From positions 1,578,001-1,642,000 of the forward strand of contig NC_083534.1 in the NCBI RefSeq assembly GCF_032362555.1: 64,000 nt of DNA, written 5' to 3'. This stretch comes from Amyelois transitella. Taxonomy: Eukaryota > Arthropoda > Insecta > Lepidoptera > Pyralidae. Below are positions 1 to 9,798 of the stretch, in pieces. The stretch's first letter is position 1. Each line of letters begins with the position of its first letter. The notes below the pieces were generated by a model. It made no database searches. It was not told where the DNA came from and saw only the letters and a list, made by a program, of their open reading frames with translations. A program made the translations under genes and the position numbers.

Positions 1-115
1 AGACAGAGCCGACAGACTTGAAAAGACGTCAATGTAATAACATAACATATAATCAGGTCTATATCCCTTGCGGGGTGGACAGAGCCGACAGTTTTAACCT
101 TACCGATTCGACCAC
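1..115 (-). repeat. RepA fragments (SINE-like) at window edge
   Basis: Two partial copies of the commonest repeat in the window, in reverse orientation, with the hallmark tail segment reading TATATCCCTTGCGGGGT and AGAGCCGACAG. RepA forward runs from GTGTGGTTCCCGGCACC through CCATGGATGTCGTAAAAGG and GGGCTAGCAACCTGTCACT to CCCCGCAAGGGATATAGACG with a (TATG)n tail, about 250 bp. Confidence 0.8.
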
Positions 116-146
116 CGATACGCAATCTCTTTATAATATAACTAGC

Positions 147-405
147 TGTGCCCGCGACTTCGTCCGCGTGGAATATTTATTTTGGGCATCATTGAAGCCC
201 CTAAAGGATGAATAATTTTTCTTTTCACATTTTCCATTATTTCTTCGCTCCTAATAGTCGCAACGTGATGTTATATAGCCTAAAGCCTTCCTCGATAAAT
301 GGTCAATTCAACACAAAAATAATTTTTCAATTCGGACCAGTAGTTATTGAGATTAGCACGTTCATACAAACAAACTCTTCAGCTTTATAATATTAGTATA
401 GATTA
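147..405 (-). mobile_element. Helitron-like non-autonomous element (Lep1-type)
   Basis: Reverse-strand copy running from the tail CTAGCTGTGCCCGCGACTTC back to the head AATATTAGTATAGATTA. At least five near full-length copies with the same ends lie in this window. The CTAG-type 3' end and TC-type 5' end fit lepidopteran Helitron-derived elements; assignment is by recognition. Confidence 0.75.
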
Positions 406-605
406 CAATATGTATTTAATGAAAACTTACACAACTTTTGGTGCAAAAGGGACGTGTACACCAACTTGTTGGGACTTGTCGGTGCGGTCAACGAGTGGAG
501 CGGCAGGTCTGGCCCGTTCTGTGGCAGAGTGATCTTGGACTCTGAAATATACACTGCGTATCATACGTTTGCCATGAGCATAAAATAATGTGCAGAGTGG
601 TTACT

Positions 606-1035
606 GGCACCAATATAAAAAATGGGTAGGACCACTTCATACACTTATGGATGTTGTTAAAAGCGACTATGGGATGGACTTATGAATTTGGGATTCTTCC
701 TTTAGACAATGGGTTAGCAATCTGTCCCTTTTGGTATATCAATTCTATTATAAGCCTAGAGCCTAGAGAGCCTATATCAGCTTCAAAAATAAAAGTGTAC
801 CGTGTGGTACCAATACCAAAAAAGAATAGGACCACTCCATCTCTTTCCCATGGATGTCGTAAAAGGCGACTATGGGATAGGCTTACAAACTTGGGATTCT
901 TTTTTAGGCGATGGGCTAGCAACCTGTCACTATTTCAATCTCAATTCTATTATTAAGCCAAAAAGCTGAATGTGGCCATTCAGTCTTTTCAAGACTGTCT
1001 ACCCCACAAGGGATATAGACGTGATTATATGTATC
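606..1035 (+). repeat. Two consecutive RepA copies
   Basis: A degenerate copy (about 606-790) is followed by a fuller one (about 797-1035) that ends CCCCACAAGGGATATAGACG. They lie downstream of the small acidic-protein gene proposed at 1126-1877. Short open frames inside them are repeat sequence. Confidence 0.8.
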
Positions 1036-1125
1036 TATGTTTTATCAGCTTTAAATACTTGAATCTATCATGTGGATTATTTAAACTCTCAATTCTTACA
1101 TTTTCATACAAAACAAATAACATAT

Positions 1126-1200
1126 TCAGTAACTACCATCATCAGATTCTGGCGCCTCTCCAGCAACCACAAATACTTCTGCAGTGGGTTCCACTAAATC
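1126..1200 (-). CDS. Small acidic protein, exon 2 (C-terminal half)
   Basis: Reverse strand: a good acceptor (CCAAATTTTTCAG) is followed by a phase-0 frame of 24 codons and a TGA. The residues, DLVEPTAEVFVVAGEAPESD followed by DGSY, echo exon 1: VVAGEAPESD here against VVEGEASESD there. The two coding exons are each exactly 75 nt, suggesting an internal duplication. A weak GT (DDG|GTAGTT) before the stop could instead be a donor, which would continue the protein off the left edge. No family recognised. Confidence 0.45.
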   Translation of the reverse strand, partial: DLVEPTAEVFVVAGEAPESDDGSY

Positions 1201-1307
1201 CTGAAAAATTTGGATTAAAAAAATCATTGAAAACGAAAATTTATTTTTATTTTGATGGGTGAATGTTGTACTCGTAGGTGTGGTGTAAACTGATGCTCTT
1301 AAGGTTA

Positions 1308-1545
1308 ATAAATAAATATATACGGGACAGATTACACAGATTGAGTTAGCTTCGAAGTAAGTTCGAGACTTGTGTTACGAGATACTAACTCAATGATACT
1401 ATGTTTTATAATAAATACTTATATAGATAAACATCCAAGACCCAGGCCAATCAAAGAAAGCAAAAAAAAAATTCGAACCCGGGACCTCAGGTGTCACAGA
1501 TGAGCGCACTGTCATGCGCCACTGAAGCCGACAAAGACCAACTTA
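1308..1545 (-). mobile_element. tRNA-derived SINE, degraded copy
   Basis: Reverse copy of the SINE seen better at 15605-15865 and 23579-23843. The B box is recognisable (on the plus strand, TTCGAACCCGGGACCTC), while the A-box region is altered. The body motif is AACTTACTTCGAAGCTAACTC and the end is CCCGTATATATTTATT. It lies in the intron of the acidic-protein gene. Confidence 0.75.
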
Positions 1546-1770
1546 AGTGAAAACATCATGAGGAAACCGGCACATTCATGAAACTGGATATGTTACCATG
1601 ATCAATTAAGGGTTTGGTTCCCCTGCCAAGGTTTCGGAGGTCAATGTAAGGTTTCGGAGGTTGTCGCTTCGTGTAAAAACCTGATTCACACAATTCCAGG
1701 ATCTTGGTCAAAGGCGACCCCTCAAACGAAGCGAAAAAGTGACCGGGACTGGAGAAAGATGAGTGTTGAG
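1546..1770 (+). repeat. Interspersed repeat D, partial copy
   Basis: Carries GTGAAAACATCATGAGGAAAC, a GTTTCGGAGGTCAATG segment and GTCGCTTCGTGTAAAAACCTG. The same order of motifs occurs at 23225-23940 and in part at 26690-26840, so this is a dispersed repeat, not a gene. It lies in the intron between the two acidic-protein exons. Confidence 0.65.
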
Positions 1771-1802
1771 GACGTGACAAATAGATGCAGTTATACACTT
1801 AC

Positions 1803-1877
1803 AGGTGATCTCGCGATTTCTACCTCCGAATCAGATTCTGACGCCTCACCTTCCACTACATGTGCTGTTTTAGACAT
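1803..1877 (-). CDS. Small acidic protein, exon 1 (start codon)
   Basis: Reverse strand: ATG with an in-frame TAA five codons upstream, 25 codons (MSKTAHVVEGEASESDSEVE, then IARSP), then a strong donor CCT|GTAAGT. Joined in phase 0 to 1126-1200 it gives a 49-residue acidic protein with two copies of VV-x-GEA-x-ESD. TGTCAA motifs lie about 100 bp upstream (1970-2025), as near the starts of genes A and B. The family is not recognised; no cysteines or membrane segment are visible. It could be the first exon of a longer gene. Confidence 0.45.
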
Positions 1878-2040
1878 TTTAGTCAAGTGTTATAGTCATT
1901 GGATATAAAAAAAATAATTGAAAATACAAAACTAGTGTTTACAATGGAATTCCAGTTCTATTTTCATTTAATTTTTGACATTGACAATAATGATACACAT
2001 GACGTTGACATTTACTTCATTTCTTTTTTCGAACTCTCAC

Positions 2041-2637
2041 TGTTCGTCAAGCAAGGATAAACACAAGCTACATACCTATTATTAATTGATAAAATGAAAT
2101 TTTGTAGCCTTATGTTAAATTTCAGCCCGTCTTCCTCTTAAAATTACCCTTGAAATTTAGCTTTATCAAGCATACGTGACCACGTCTCCGAGATTGTGGC
2201 AAGTGGAAAGATGTAGTCGCGTGACATCCACAAGAAAAGATAGAGTGAATTTTCTAAACTCACAGGAATCAAACGCACCCGAATGTACTTGCTGTACTTA
2301 CTGTAATTGAGGCAGAATAAAAGGAATGAATACAATAAATTAAATATTTATTCTATAACAATACATAACAGATTTATTTACATCAATCTCATTATACAGA
2401 TCATAATCTTTTACTTATAATTACACTATTTAGATCTAATTAGTTTCTGTGAGCTCGGACAATCATTTGAAATTCCCGTGGGAATTTTGAAAAATTACAT
2501 TACTTAGCAACCTGTTATTATCTCAATTACGTCATTAAGACAGCTGAATATGGCCTTTTTTCGAGACTTGTGGGCTTTATTTACCCCGTAAGTGATAAAG
2601 ACGATGCATGTTACCTATACAGAAGTCGTCACATGCA
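2041..2637. other. Spacer 3' of gene A
   Basis: No gene seen. A reverse-strand AATAAA near 2350 is the first canonical polyadenylation signal after gene A's stop, giving a 3' UTR of about 290 nt. A RepB fragment (GAGATTGTGGCAAGTGGAAA) sits near 2188-2225 and a RepA fragment at about 2535-2605. Confidence 0.55.
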
Positions 2638-3734
2638 CTATTCCACATCATCTTTTACATCAAAACCGTGATGCTTTGTTTTTATATGATTCTTCAAATT
2701 ATTCGCTTGTGTATACGCGGCATTACACAAACTACACTTATATCTCTTCTCGCTGTCGTGCGACTGAAGATGCACCCTTAATGCCCTCATCCTAGGGTAC
2801 GTTTTCCCACAATATTCACACCTAAAATTCCTTTCACCGGTATGAGAAGTCATGTGATCTTTCAGAGCGGACGGTTGGTAGAACTTCTTATCGCAAACCG
2901 TGCATTCGTGCCTTAATACCTTCAAATGCGTTCTTCTATTGTGTTCCCTTAATCCTTTCCTACTATCGTACACTCTGTCGCAGTTCTCACAAGCAAACGA
3001 TCTAGTCTCACCGTGAACATCTATCATATGCCGATACCTCTTCGAGTAAGAAAACAAAATCTCATCGCACTTATAACACGGATATTGAGGCTTATTATGC
3101 ATGTGTGTAACATGATAATTCCTACCATGTTTTGACTTGAACACCCTCCCGCATTGGTCACATGGAAAATCCATTTTGACTTCATGACTCTTCATATGCA
3201 TAGTCAAACCGTGCTGATCAAAATAATGGGCACCGCACAATTCACATATATGCGTACCGAAATGTTCAGCCATGTGTCTTTTCAGGCCGTGGAAGAAACC
3301 AAAACTTGCACCACACTCTACGCACTCCATCTTCCCAGATTTTAACTTGAATTGTAAGAATTCGTTGTCCGCATCACTATAAATTACTTTTCCGTGGCTT
3401 GTAACTATATGCTCCTTCAAATCTTGCAGATTCTCGATTGTGATTGGGCATAATCGACAATCGATTTTGGTTATATCGATTTGGGGTAACTTTTTATCGT
3501 ATAACGCTTCTTCGTAGCCGCTAGGGTCGTGAGTTAGCGTGTGTTCTCTGAGTTTGTCCGCCTCTGTGAACATTTCCTTGCAGTAAATACAATTGTAGTC
3601 ACTGAAAGTGTTCAGGAACGGACACACGAAAGAGTTCTGCACTATGGTAACAGCGTTGCGTAGCGAGTTGATCTCCTTGTCTACGGATTTCTGTACCGCT
3701 GAAGGTTTTAGAGGTAGATCTTCTGACGGATCAT
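2638..3734 (-). CDS. Gene A exon 5: ten C2H2 zinc fingers (terminal exon)
   Basis: Acceptor TTGCAG|AT, phase 1; runs to TAG. It encodes 364 residues with ten C2H2 fingers in one exon: finger 1 CIYC..HTLTH after the family motif NAVTIVQNS..CPF, finger 2 CRLC after QIDITKID, and fingers 3-10 in regular order with a TGER linker before finger 9. Finger 10 (CSLCNAAYTQANNLKNH) departs from the QNCSLK helix of most relatives. The product is a presumed nuclear sequence-specific DNA-binding factor; the target is unknown. The same exon type recurs 21 times in the array to the right, but here it is preceded by its own ZAD and linker exons. Confidence 0.93.
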
Positions 3735-3782
3735 CTGCAATGAAGTAATAGAGTTTCAAATTTCAGGTATACATCTGTTTAT

Positions 3783-3900
3783 CATGGATATCGTAAAAGG
3801 CGATTAAGGGATAAGCATATAAACTTATGATTCTTCTTTTAGGCGATGAGCTAGCCTCTCACAATTTGAATCTCAATTGCATCATTAAGCCTATATGTAT
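3783..3900 (+). repeat. RepA copy in gene A intron 4
   Basis: Carries CATGGATATCGTAAAAGGCG and TAGGCGATGAGCTAGC, then runs into the AT-rich palindrome at 3884-3977. Confidence 0.75.
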
Positions 3901-3977
3901 ATATACATATATATACATACATACATATATATATATATATGTATGTATATATATGTATATATACATATAGGCTTAAT
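3884..3977. repeat. 94-bp AT-rich perfect-type palindrome
   Basis: Left arm 3884-3930 (ATTAAGCCTATATGTATATA...) and right arm 3931-3977 are reverse complements over 47 bp with one mismatch and no spacer. The outer 10 bp of each arm (ATTAAGCCTA) are RepA sequence, so the structure looks like a fold-back of a RepA tail. It lies in intron 4 of gene A, about 45 bp from the exon 4 donor. Confidence 0.9.
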
Positions 3978-4019
3978 ATATATATATATATGTTACAAAA
4001 AGCAAAAGATCCAACTCAC

Positions 4020-4187
4020 CAACAGCATTCATAATTTCCAATTTCGTTTTCATCTTCTTGATCGTGAGCATCAGTTCGTTCTTGGCCTTCAAGTGGTCAT
4101 CGGATACCTTCTTAGCTGGTTTCCTTTTGGACACCATTCGCTTCTTGGGTTTCTCATCTGGTGGTGACTCCAATTTTATTTGTACAC
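4020..4187 (-). CDS. Gene A exon 4: basic linker
   Basis: Acceptor CAATTGTCAG|GT and donor GTTG|GTGAGT, both phase 1, 56 codon equivalents. Residues run VQIKLESPPDEKPKKRMVSK, then a lysine-rich stretch (RKPAKK) and a helical charged segment (LKAKNELMLTIKKMKTKLEI). It joins the ZAD half to the fingers. The basic run could act as nuclear localisation signal. Gene B has a linker exon in the same place without clear similarity. Confidence 0.8.
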
Positions 4188-4199
4188 CTGACAATTGTA

Positions 4200-4345
4200 A
4201 AGAATAGAATTGAGATTGAAATTGTGACAGGTTGCTAGCCCATCGCCTAAAAGAAGAATCCCAAGTTTATAAGCCTACCCCTTCGTTGCCTTTTACGACA
4301 TCCATGGGAAAGAGATGGAGTGGTCCTATTCTATACAATTATATA
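4200..4345 (-). repeat. RepA copy, reverse, in gene A intron 3
   Basis: Contains the reverse forms GTGACAGGTTGCTAGCCCATC and CCTTTTACGACATCCATGGG. Confidence 0.8.
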
Positions 4346-4584
4346 TAGCCGTGACCATAAGTATGTATGTATGTATGTAACCTAAATCGCGCAAACTAAG
4401 ATTTCACGGATTGGAGCATAAATACAATCTCCGACTCAACATCGTGTGTCGCGCGGTTCCCCAGGCGTCACACCAGCCTGGCGGAAGATCTTCCCTTTGG
4501 TGGCGGTCGAGCCGAATCATCGCTCCCGCTAGTATAAGTATACTTTTCTATGAAGCTGGCACTATCCATCCACGCGGCTGAAAA

Positions 4585-4855
4585 GTTACGTTCGCCGTGT
4601 GGTTCCCGGCCCCAATACAAAAAATGGGACAACTCAATCTCTTTCCCATAGTTGTCGTAAAAGGCGACTAAGGGATAGGCTTACAAACTTGGGATTCTTT
4701 TTTAGGCGATTGGCTAGCAACCTGTCACTATTTGAATCTCAATTCTATCATAAAGCCAAATAGCTGAACGTGGCCTTTCAGTCTTTTCAAGACTGTTGGC
4801 TCTGTCTACCCCGTAAGGGATATAGACGTGATGCTATGTATGTATGTATGAAAAG
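4585..4855 (+). repeat. RepA copy, nearly complete, with (TATG)n tail
   Basis: Starts GTGTGGTTCCCGGCCCCAA and ends GATATAGACGTGATGCTATG followed by TATGTATGTATG, just downstream of the gene A exon 3 donor within intron 3. The bases before it (about 4380-4580) are GC-richer and unidentified. Confidence 0.85.
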
Positions 4856-4865
4856 TTACACGTAC

Positions 4866-4961
4866 CTCCATCACTGTCTTCCTCTGGTAAATAATCAGCA
4901 TCATTCGGGTCAGAGTCTCCTTCCGTCTCTCGTTTTATTTCCAATTCGGCTTTTATTTTAT
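4866..4961 (-). CDS. Gene A exon 3: acidic linker
   Basis: Acceptor TTTTTCACAG|AT and donor GGAG|GTACGT, both phase 1. It encodes 32 codon equivalents: DKIKAELEIKRETEGDSDPN, then DADYLPEEDSDG. This is the acidic spacer common between a ZAD and its fingers. Gene B exon 3 starts with the same DK and the same splice phase. A symmetric phase-1 exon can be skipped without a frame change. Confidence 0.8.
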
Positions 4962-5030
4962 CTGTGAAAAATTGCTAATATTACACATTAACTTACATAA
5001 GTACATATATTTAATCGGAGTTACACTGAA

Positions 5031-5297
5031 TCTATACCAATATTATAAAGCTGAAGAGTTTGTTTGTTTGTTTGAACGCGCTTATCTCAAGAACTACTGG
5101 TTTGAATTGAAAAATTATTTCTGTGTTGAATAGACCATTTATCGAGGAAGGCTTTAGGCTATATAACATCACGTTGCGACTATTAGGAGCGAAGAAATAA
5201 TGGAAAATGTGAAAAGAAAAATTATTCATCCTTTAGGGGCTTCAATGATGCCCAAAATAACTAAACCACGCGACGAAATCGCGGGCAAAGCTAGTTA
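5031..5297 (+). mobile_element. Helitron-like element (Lep1-type)
   Basis: Forward copy from TCTATACCAATATTATAAAG to ATCGCGGGCAAAGCTAGTT, in intron 2 of gene A. Confidence 0.8.
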
Positions 5298-5573
5298 GGT
5301 ATATGGGGCTCCATATTAGTTTGAATAAAAAAACGTAAATATAGGCAACATTCTTGTACGTAATAACAACAATAACAATGTTGCCATGATTTTGTTTAGT
5401 TAGGAAAGAATGACAAAATTATTTTTATTGTCAAATATTTATATTTTATATCCAACAATATAGTAATTTACTGAAACTGATTACTTCTCTCCTCTTTTCT
5501 CCTTCTATCTTCTATAGGAATAACTATACTTCCTACAGTAAGCATGATTATTGTGCAAACATTGAAGACTTAC

Positions 5574-5715
5574 CTTCGTGCACAATTATCTTAGATTGCA
5601 GAAGCCTCTGCTCGCACGACAGCACCTGTTCCCTGAACGTGGTGGCGTCCCGCAAGCGGGTCACGCATGTGGCGCAGATCAGACAGTCCGACGGTTCCAC
5701 GTCCAGGTTTGACAG
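5574..5715 (-). CDS. Gene A exon 2: ZAD domain, second half
   Basis: Acceptor ACACTTTCAG|CTG (phase 0) and donor GAAG|GTAAGT (phase 1). The 47 residues carry the second ZAD cysteine pair in CLICATCVTRLRDA, then FREQVLSCEQRLLQ. ZAD (zf-AD) is an arthropod zinc-binding dimerisation domain at the N-terminus of many C2H2 factors; the second CxxC and following helix are as expected. The donor leaves a single G, which matches every zinc-finger exon in the window. Confidence 0.9.
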
Positions 5716-6214
5716 CTGAAAGTGTGAAGATTCAATTATTAAAAGATTAATTCTTGTGAGAGAAAAATAATGTGGAAAGTTATAAATGGAAAGATGTAGT
5801 CTCTGTCTACCCCTCTGGGAAACAGACTTGATTTTATGTCTCAAATTAAAATAAAGAAAAAGAGAGAGATTAGAGATTGTTAAATAAAAATTTACAAAAT
5901 GGAACCATGTTCCCCAGCCAAGTCAAAGTCAAATCAAAAGTCAATTTTTATTTAATGGTATGATATAGCAGTTACATTTCTTCCTCTTCCTCTCTATCCA
6001 CAGAGGTGACCAGGACGAACTCCAGGAAGGAGAGTTGTTGCATTAAACGGACTGCGAGAATTGAAATATTCAGCCAGGAATGCATTCATAATAGAATACA
6101 CTATGATGAGAAAGTAAGGCAGGGATCATGAACCAATATAAGTTTGAATGGCATGAATGAAAAGAAAACTATTAAATACACTAATCATGAAAGTTAAAAG
6201 GCAAATAATACTTA

Positions 6215-6376
6215 CAATGGTAAAGGGTCAGGTCAAATGTACCCGAAACCGCCGAGCTTGCATGAAGAAAGTTATGAATGTGGATGAAGCGGCAGTATGC
6301 AGAGATCGCGGCAAGTGGAAAGAGGTAGTCTCTGCCTACCCCTTCGGGAAAGAGGCGTGATTTTATGTATGTATGT
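6215..6376 (+). repeat. RepB copy (LINE 3' end) with (TATG)n tail
   Basis: Forward RepB: GGTCAGGTCAAATGTACCCG, AGTTATGAATGTGGATGAAG, GGAAAGAGGTAGTCTCTGCC, ending GGCGTGATTTTATGTATGTA. The copy at 53140-53348 keeps codons of a retrotransposon C-terminus. It lies in gene A intron 1, ending beside the exon 1 donor. A smaller RepB fragment is at about 5786-5842, in the same intron. Confidence 0.75.
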
Positions 6377-6385
6377 AATACTTAC

Positions 6386-6538
6386 AACAAGTCCAAAACA
6401 ATCCACGAACATGTCACAATAAACTTCCCTTCGTCCGAGCCACTCGTATTCTACGTTCAATAACCGACACTTCTTTATATTTCCACAGCAACGGCACAAG
6501 CCAGAATCGACGACAGGCTTATTTTTATTGGCACTCAT
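6386..6538 (-). CDS. Gene A exon 1: start codon and ZAD domain, first half
   Basis: ATG followed by SANKNKPVVDSG and the first ZAD pair in LCRCCG, then KKCRLLNVEYEWLG and DMFVDCFGLV; donor GTT|GTAAGT in phase 0, 51 residues. The start is chosen because gene B begins at the same place relative to LCRCCG. With exons 2-5 this gives a full ZAD plus ten-finger protein of about 551 residues. The gene diverges from gene B, whose ATG is 2.5 kb away on the other strand. Confidence 0.9.
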
Positions 6539-6779
6539 TGTTTGTTTGTTAATTGATTTGTTTCAATAATAAATTTATTTATTTATAAATAACATAATTT
6601 CGGATTTCTGCGGGTTTGACAGAACAGACATTAATTTGACATTGATTGATTAATGTTTTCAGTTTTTAATTTTATTTAAAGTTGGCAAACCCGGTAGAGA
6701 AAGAGCTGGTTGCTATTCGACACTAGATGGCTCTGTAAAAGCTTGTCACATCGCTATCGTAAAATATAAATAATAAATA
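6539..6779. promoter_or_regulatory. Upstream region of gene A (half of a divergent promoter)
   Basis: AT-rich, no repeat recognised apart from its right edge. On the gene A sense strand it contains CTGTCAAA and TGTCAAA within about 110 bp of the ATG; a CTGTCAAA also precedes gene B. No TATA or initiator can be assigned confidently. Confidence 0.4.
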
Positions 6780-8880
6780 AATAAATAAAAATCATTTATT
6801 TCAGACAATCGAGTCCATACAAATACAAATTATGTCGAAAATATATCAAAATTAATAATAAATAAATTGAAAAAATTACATTAAAATAAAATTATAAAAT
6901 TAAAATAAAAACGAAATTATATCAGACATAAAAAATAATTTAATTTAAGGCTGACCACTCCGGCGCATGGAGGCCAACCCATCTCCGTAGCAGTGGCGAG
7001 TCCCATCGATCCGAGAGGGCAACCAGAATGCTGTTGCGACTGCCGCGTAATCGCCTCATTATAGAGGCACAGCGCGCGCGCATAATAGCCGCGAAGCTGG
7101 GTATGTTTGATACCGCGAACATGGCGGAGGCGCTGCAGCAGCGCGGCAGTCGCATCAGCACCCTGTACGCGTTGTTGTATTGCACGCGCAGGTCGCTGTA
7201 TGTCCGCTGCGTAAAGTTAACCCATAAGCTACACGTATAAAAAGACTGGCAGTACGCTTTAAACAATGTTATTTTGACTTGCTCAGTACATCGTGCAAAC
7301 CTCCGGGCCAACATATTACATCGGACAGACAGCGCCCTGCGCTCCCTCTCCATGTCTGTACCATCGCTTTGGTCTGCGGTAACCCAGTGACCCAGGTACT
7401 TAAATTTATCCACTCTTTTCAACGTTTCTCCATTGAGAGTAAACTGCGGGAAGGTTGGGTATCTCTGTACTGAGGCAAAAGTGAATCTATGGTGTTCAGG
7501 CTTATTAGGTCTAAACATTACAAACTCACTCTTCCGAGCATTATACCTAAGCCCATGGGCCACCGCATGGGACTCACATATCCTCAGCAAGCTCTTGAGG
7601 GCGCCACTCGAGGGACTCAGCAGCACCATATCATCTGCGTAACTAATGTTGTTGACGCACACTCCGTTGATATGGCAACCGATATGTGTGCTGCTGAGCT
7701 CCTCGATTAGCGAGTTAATGTAGAGGCTGAAGAGCGTGGTAGAAGTTATCCCCCCCTGTCTCACACCGCATTCCAACCTGTATTCATCAGAAAGCGAGCC
7801 TCCCCATTTTACACAATTCTTCTGGTTCCTATACCAATGCTTAAGGAGCGATATAACACAATTGGGCAAGCTAGTCTCACATTGTAATTTTTTCCACAGT
7901 ATATCATATGCTACTAGATCAAATGCCTTAGACAGGTCCAGAAACACTGCATAGACTGGAGTCCATCTCGCGGTGTAGTACTGTACAGTCTCCTTAAGGA
8001 AGAGTATGGCACTTTCGCAAGAGAGCTCAGGTCGGAACCCGAACTGCGCGTCGTGCAACCTAACATGCTGTTCCAGCTGCTTGCTAAGGAGACCGTCCAA
8101 CACCTTCGCGATGATTGTGGCCAGAGATATCGGCCTGTAGTTGTTGATATCTGATGGATCACCAGTCTTGTCTTTAGTGATAGGTACAACGATCGTTCTC
8201 ATTAGGTTATCCGGTAAATATGAATGACATATACACAAATTAAAAAACATAGCTAAAACCCTAGGTAGATGGACTCCAGCGTGTTGCAGGTGTTCAATGC
8301 TGAGCCCGTCATATCCTGGGGACTTGCCCCTCACCATACCATTAATCACATCACGCACTTGCCCGGCTGTAAACCTCAATTTATGATCTGTACTGTCAGT
8401 CTCAGCATCGGACACCCGCCGCACCGGCTCCAACGGAGATTTAACATTAAAATGATTTTTGAAAGCATTCGCAATGTCACTAGGCTCACAAACCCCGTTT
8501 ACACTCACAGGAAGGCCCGGCCTGTGATTCAGATTCCTAGTTGTCTTCCAGAACTGGCGAAACTTTTTATTTTAGTGGTGTTCAGCAATGATATCCATTT
8601 TGATTTGTTTTTCATTGTCTTGACACCACTTCAGTTTCGACTTAAAAACTCTTCTGGACTCACACATTTCCCTATAAACAGTACCTGACCGTGGTTTCCC
8701 TTGAAGCACCCAGTTCCGAAAAAACAGCCGAGCCCCGACGTGAGCATCACGAACATGCTTGTTCCACCCCGCCACATTGCCACGCTTTCGTTTTTTATTT
8801 ACACTGACTAAATATGTATCGATGTTTTTGCCACGATAGCGAAATTTTCTAATCAAATGTTGCTGGCAACACTGCATTAA
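6780..8880 (-). mobile_element. Non-LTR retrotransposon, 5'-truncated, dead
   Basis: The reverse-strand frame encodes a reverse transcriptase: KSPGYDGLSIEHLQ, NNYRPISLATIIAKVL, QFGFRPELSCESAI, YAVFLDLSKAFDLVAYDIL, GVRQGGITST and the catalytic SYADDMVLLSPS, then a C-terminal region to WSALN. An in-frame TAA near 8572 separates a short N-terminal piece (to 8877) from the rest; both pieces share one frame. No endonuclease domain remains. The AT-rich 3' end has a TTTA-type simple tail. By motif order it belongs to the Jockey/CR1 group; the clade was not determined. Confidence 0.88.
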
Positions 8881-9065
8881 TCATTGACAGCTTGTCAGTG
8901 CAGTTTGAGAATTGTCTGTCAAATTTTTGTTATTTTGTGTACGTTTTATGATTTTACTGCTTTTTCAATGGAATTTGGAATTCATTTAATACGTTGTTTA
9001 TTTCTCGGCGAGAGTACTAGTTTATCATTTGTTTGAATTCAAAATGTGATTGGAATACTTTGATA
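8881..9065 (+). promoter_or_regulatory. Promoter and 5' UTR region of gene B
   Basis: Unique sequence between the retrotransposon and the gene B ATG, with GACAGCTTGTCAGTG and TGTCTGTCAAATTT about 130-180 bp upstream of the start. No core promoter element can be called. Confidence 0.4.
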
Positions 9066-9221
9066 ATGAGTGACAAAAAAGGGAAAGGGCCGGTCTTCGA
9101 CCCTGGCCTCTGCAGATGTTGTGGTACCATGAAGAAGTGCAGAGTTTTGAACGTCGAGTACGATTATATGGGACAGACAGTGGTTTACGCCGATATGTTG
9201 ATGGACTGCTTCGGTTTACTT
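9066..9221 (+). CDS. Gene B exon 1: start codon and ZAD domain, first half
   Basis: ATG, then SDKKGKGPVFDPG, the ZAD pair LCRCCG, MKKCRVLNVEYDYMG and DMLMDCFGLL; donor CTT|GTGAGT in phase 0, 52 residues. It aligns with gene A exon 1 nearly residue for residue, so the two genes are divergent duplicates. Product: ZAD C2H2 factor, presumed nuclear and dimeric through the ZAD. Confidence 0.9.
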
Positions 9222-9334
9222 GTGAGTTTTCCAGTTCCTTATTTATTTATATTTCTTATAAACCAAACATATACCTACTTACTACAGTATTTCAAAGATT
9301 TTAGAAGAACTTTATAGATTGTGAAATCAATCCA

Positions 9335-9420
9335 GACTGAAATAAGATTGTTTGTTTGTTTGTAATATCTTTATTGCATAGACATTTACACTGTAACAAG
9401 AAAATAGTACATAGCTATAA
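9335..9420 (+). repeat. LINE 3'-end-like fragment
   Basis: TTTGTAATATCTTTATTGCA and following bases resemble the AATAAAG-type LINE tails seen elsewhere in the window. Assignment is weak. Confidence 0.35.
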
Positions 9421-9461
9421 AAAGTTAAGTATTTTGAGTTTAGATCTAATTTCACCTGAAC

Positions 9462-9615
9462 ATCGACATTCATAACTCTTGTCACGCAAGTGGAGGGCTT
9501 GCATGACAGGAGTTATGAATGTCGATGAAGTGAAAGAAGTATGCATGCATCGTAACAAGTGGAAAGATGTAATCCCCGCCTACCCCTACAAGAAAAAATT
9601 GTGATTTTCTATATG
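9462..9615 (+). repeat. RepB copy with fold-back hairpin
   Basis: Arms 9462-9491 and 9499-9528 are reverse complements over 30 bp with two mismatches and a 7-nt loop. The right arm continues into RepB (CGTAACAAGTGGAAAGATG). A second hairpin from the same RepB segment is at 16399-16447. Confidence 0.75.
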
Positions 9616-9634
9616 TGTTTAAAAAAAATTCCAG

Positions 9635-9782
9635 ATATCCCACCTCGACGGCAAGCCCACGGAACGTCTCATTTGCGCCACGTGTGTGACGAGACTCCGA
9701 GACGCGTTGACCTTCCGGAAGCAAGTGTTGCAGTGTGAGGAAGCATTTTTACAGATGAAAATGTATGATGCTGATTGGGAAG
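9635..9782 (+). CDS. Gene B exon 2: ZAD domain, second half
   Basis: Acceptor AAAATTCCAG|ATA (phase 0), donor GGAAG|GTACAA (phase 1). 49 residues, ISHLDGKPTERLICATCVTR then LRDALTFRKQVLQCEEAFLQ. The second ZAD CxxC is intact. It ends with one G, as in gene A. Confidence 0.9.
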
Positions 9783-9798
9783 GTACAATTATTTATCA

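Noticed and set aside
6940..8508. Active reverse transcriptase gene
   Set aside because: The element is 5'-truncated without an endonuclease and its frame is interrupted by an in-frame stop near 8572.
6754..8842. Target duplication or inverted ends of the retrotransposon (GCTATCGT near 6757, ACGATAGC near 8834)
   Set aside because: Only eight bases, in inverted rather than direct orientation, so it does not fit a target-site duplication.
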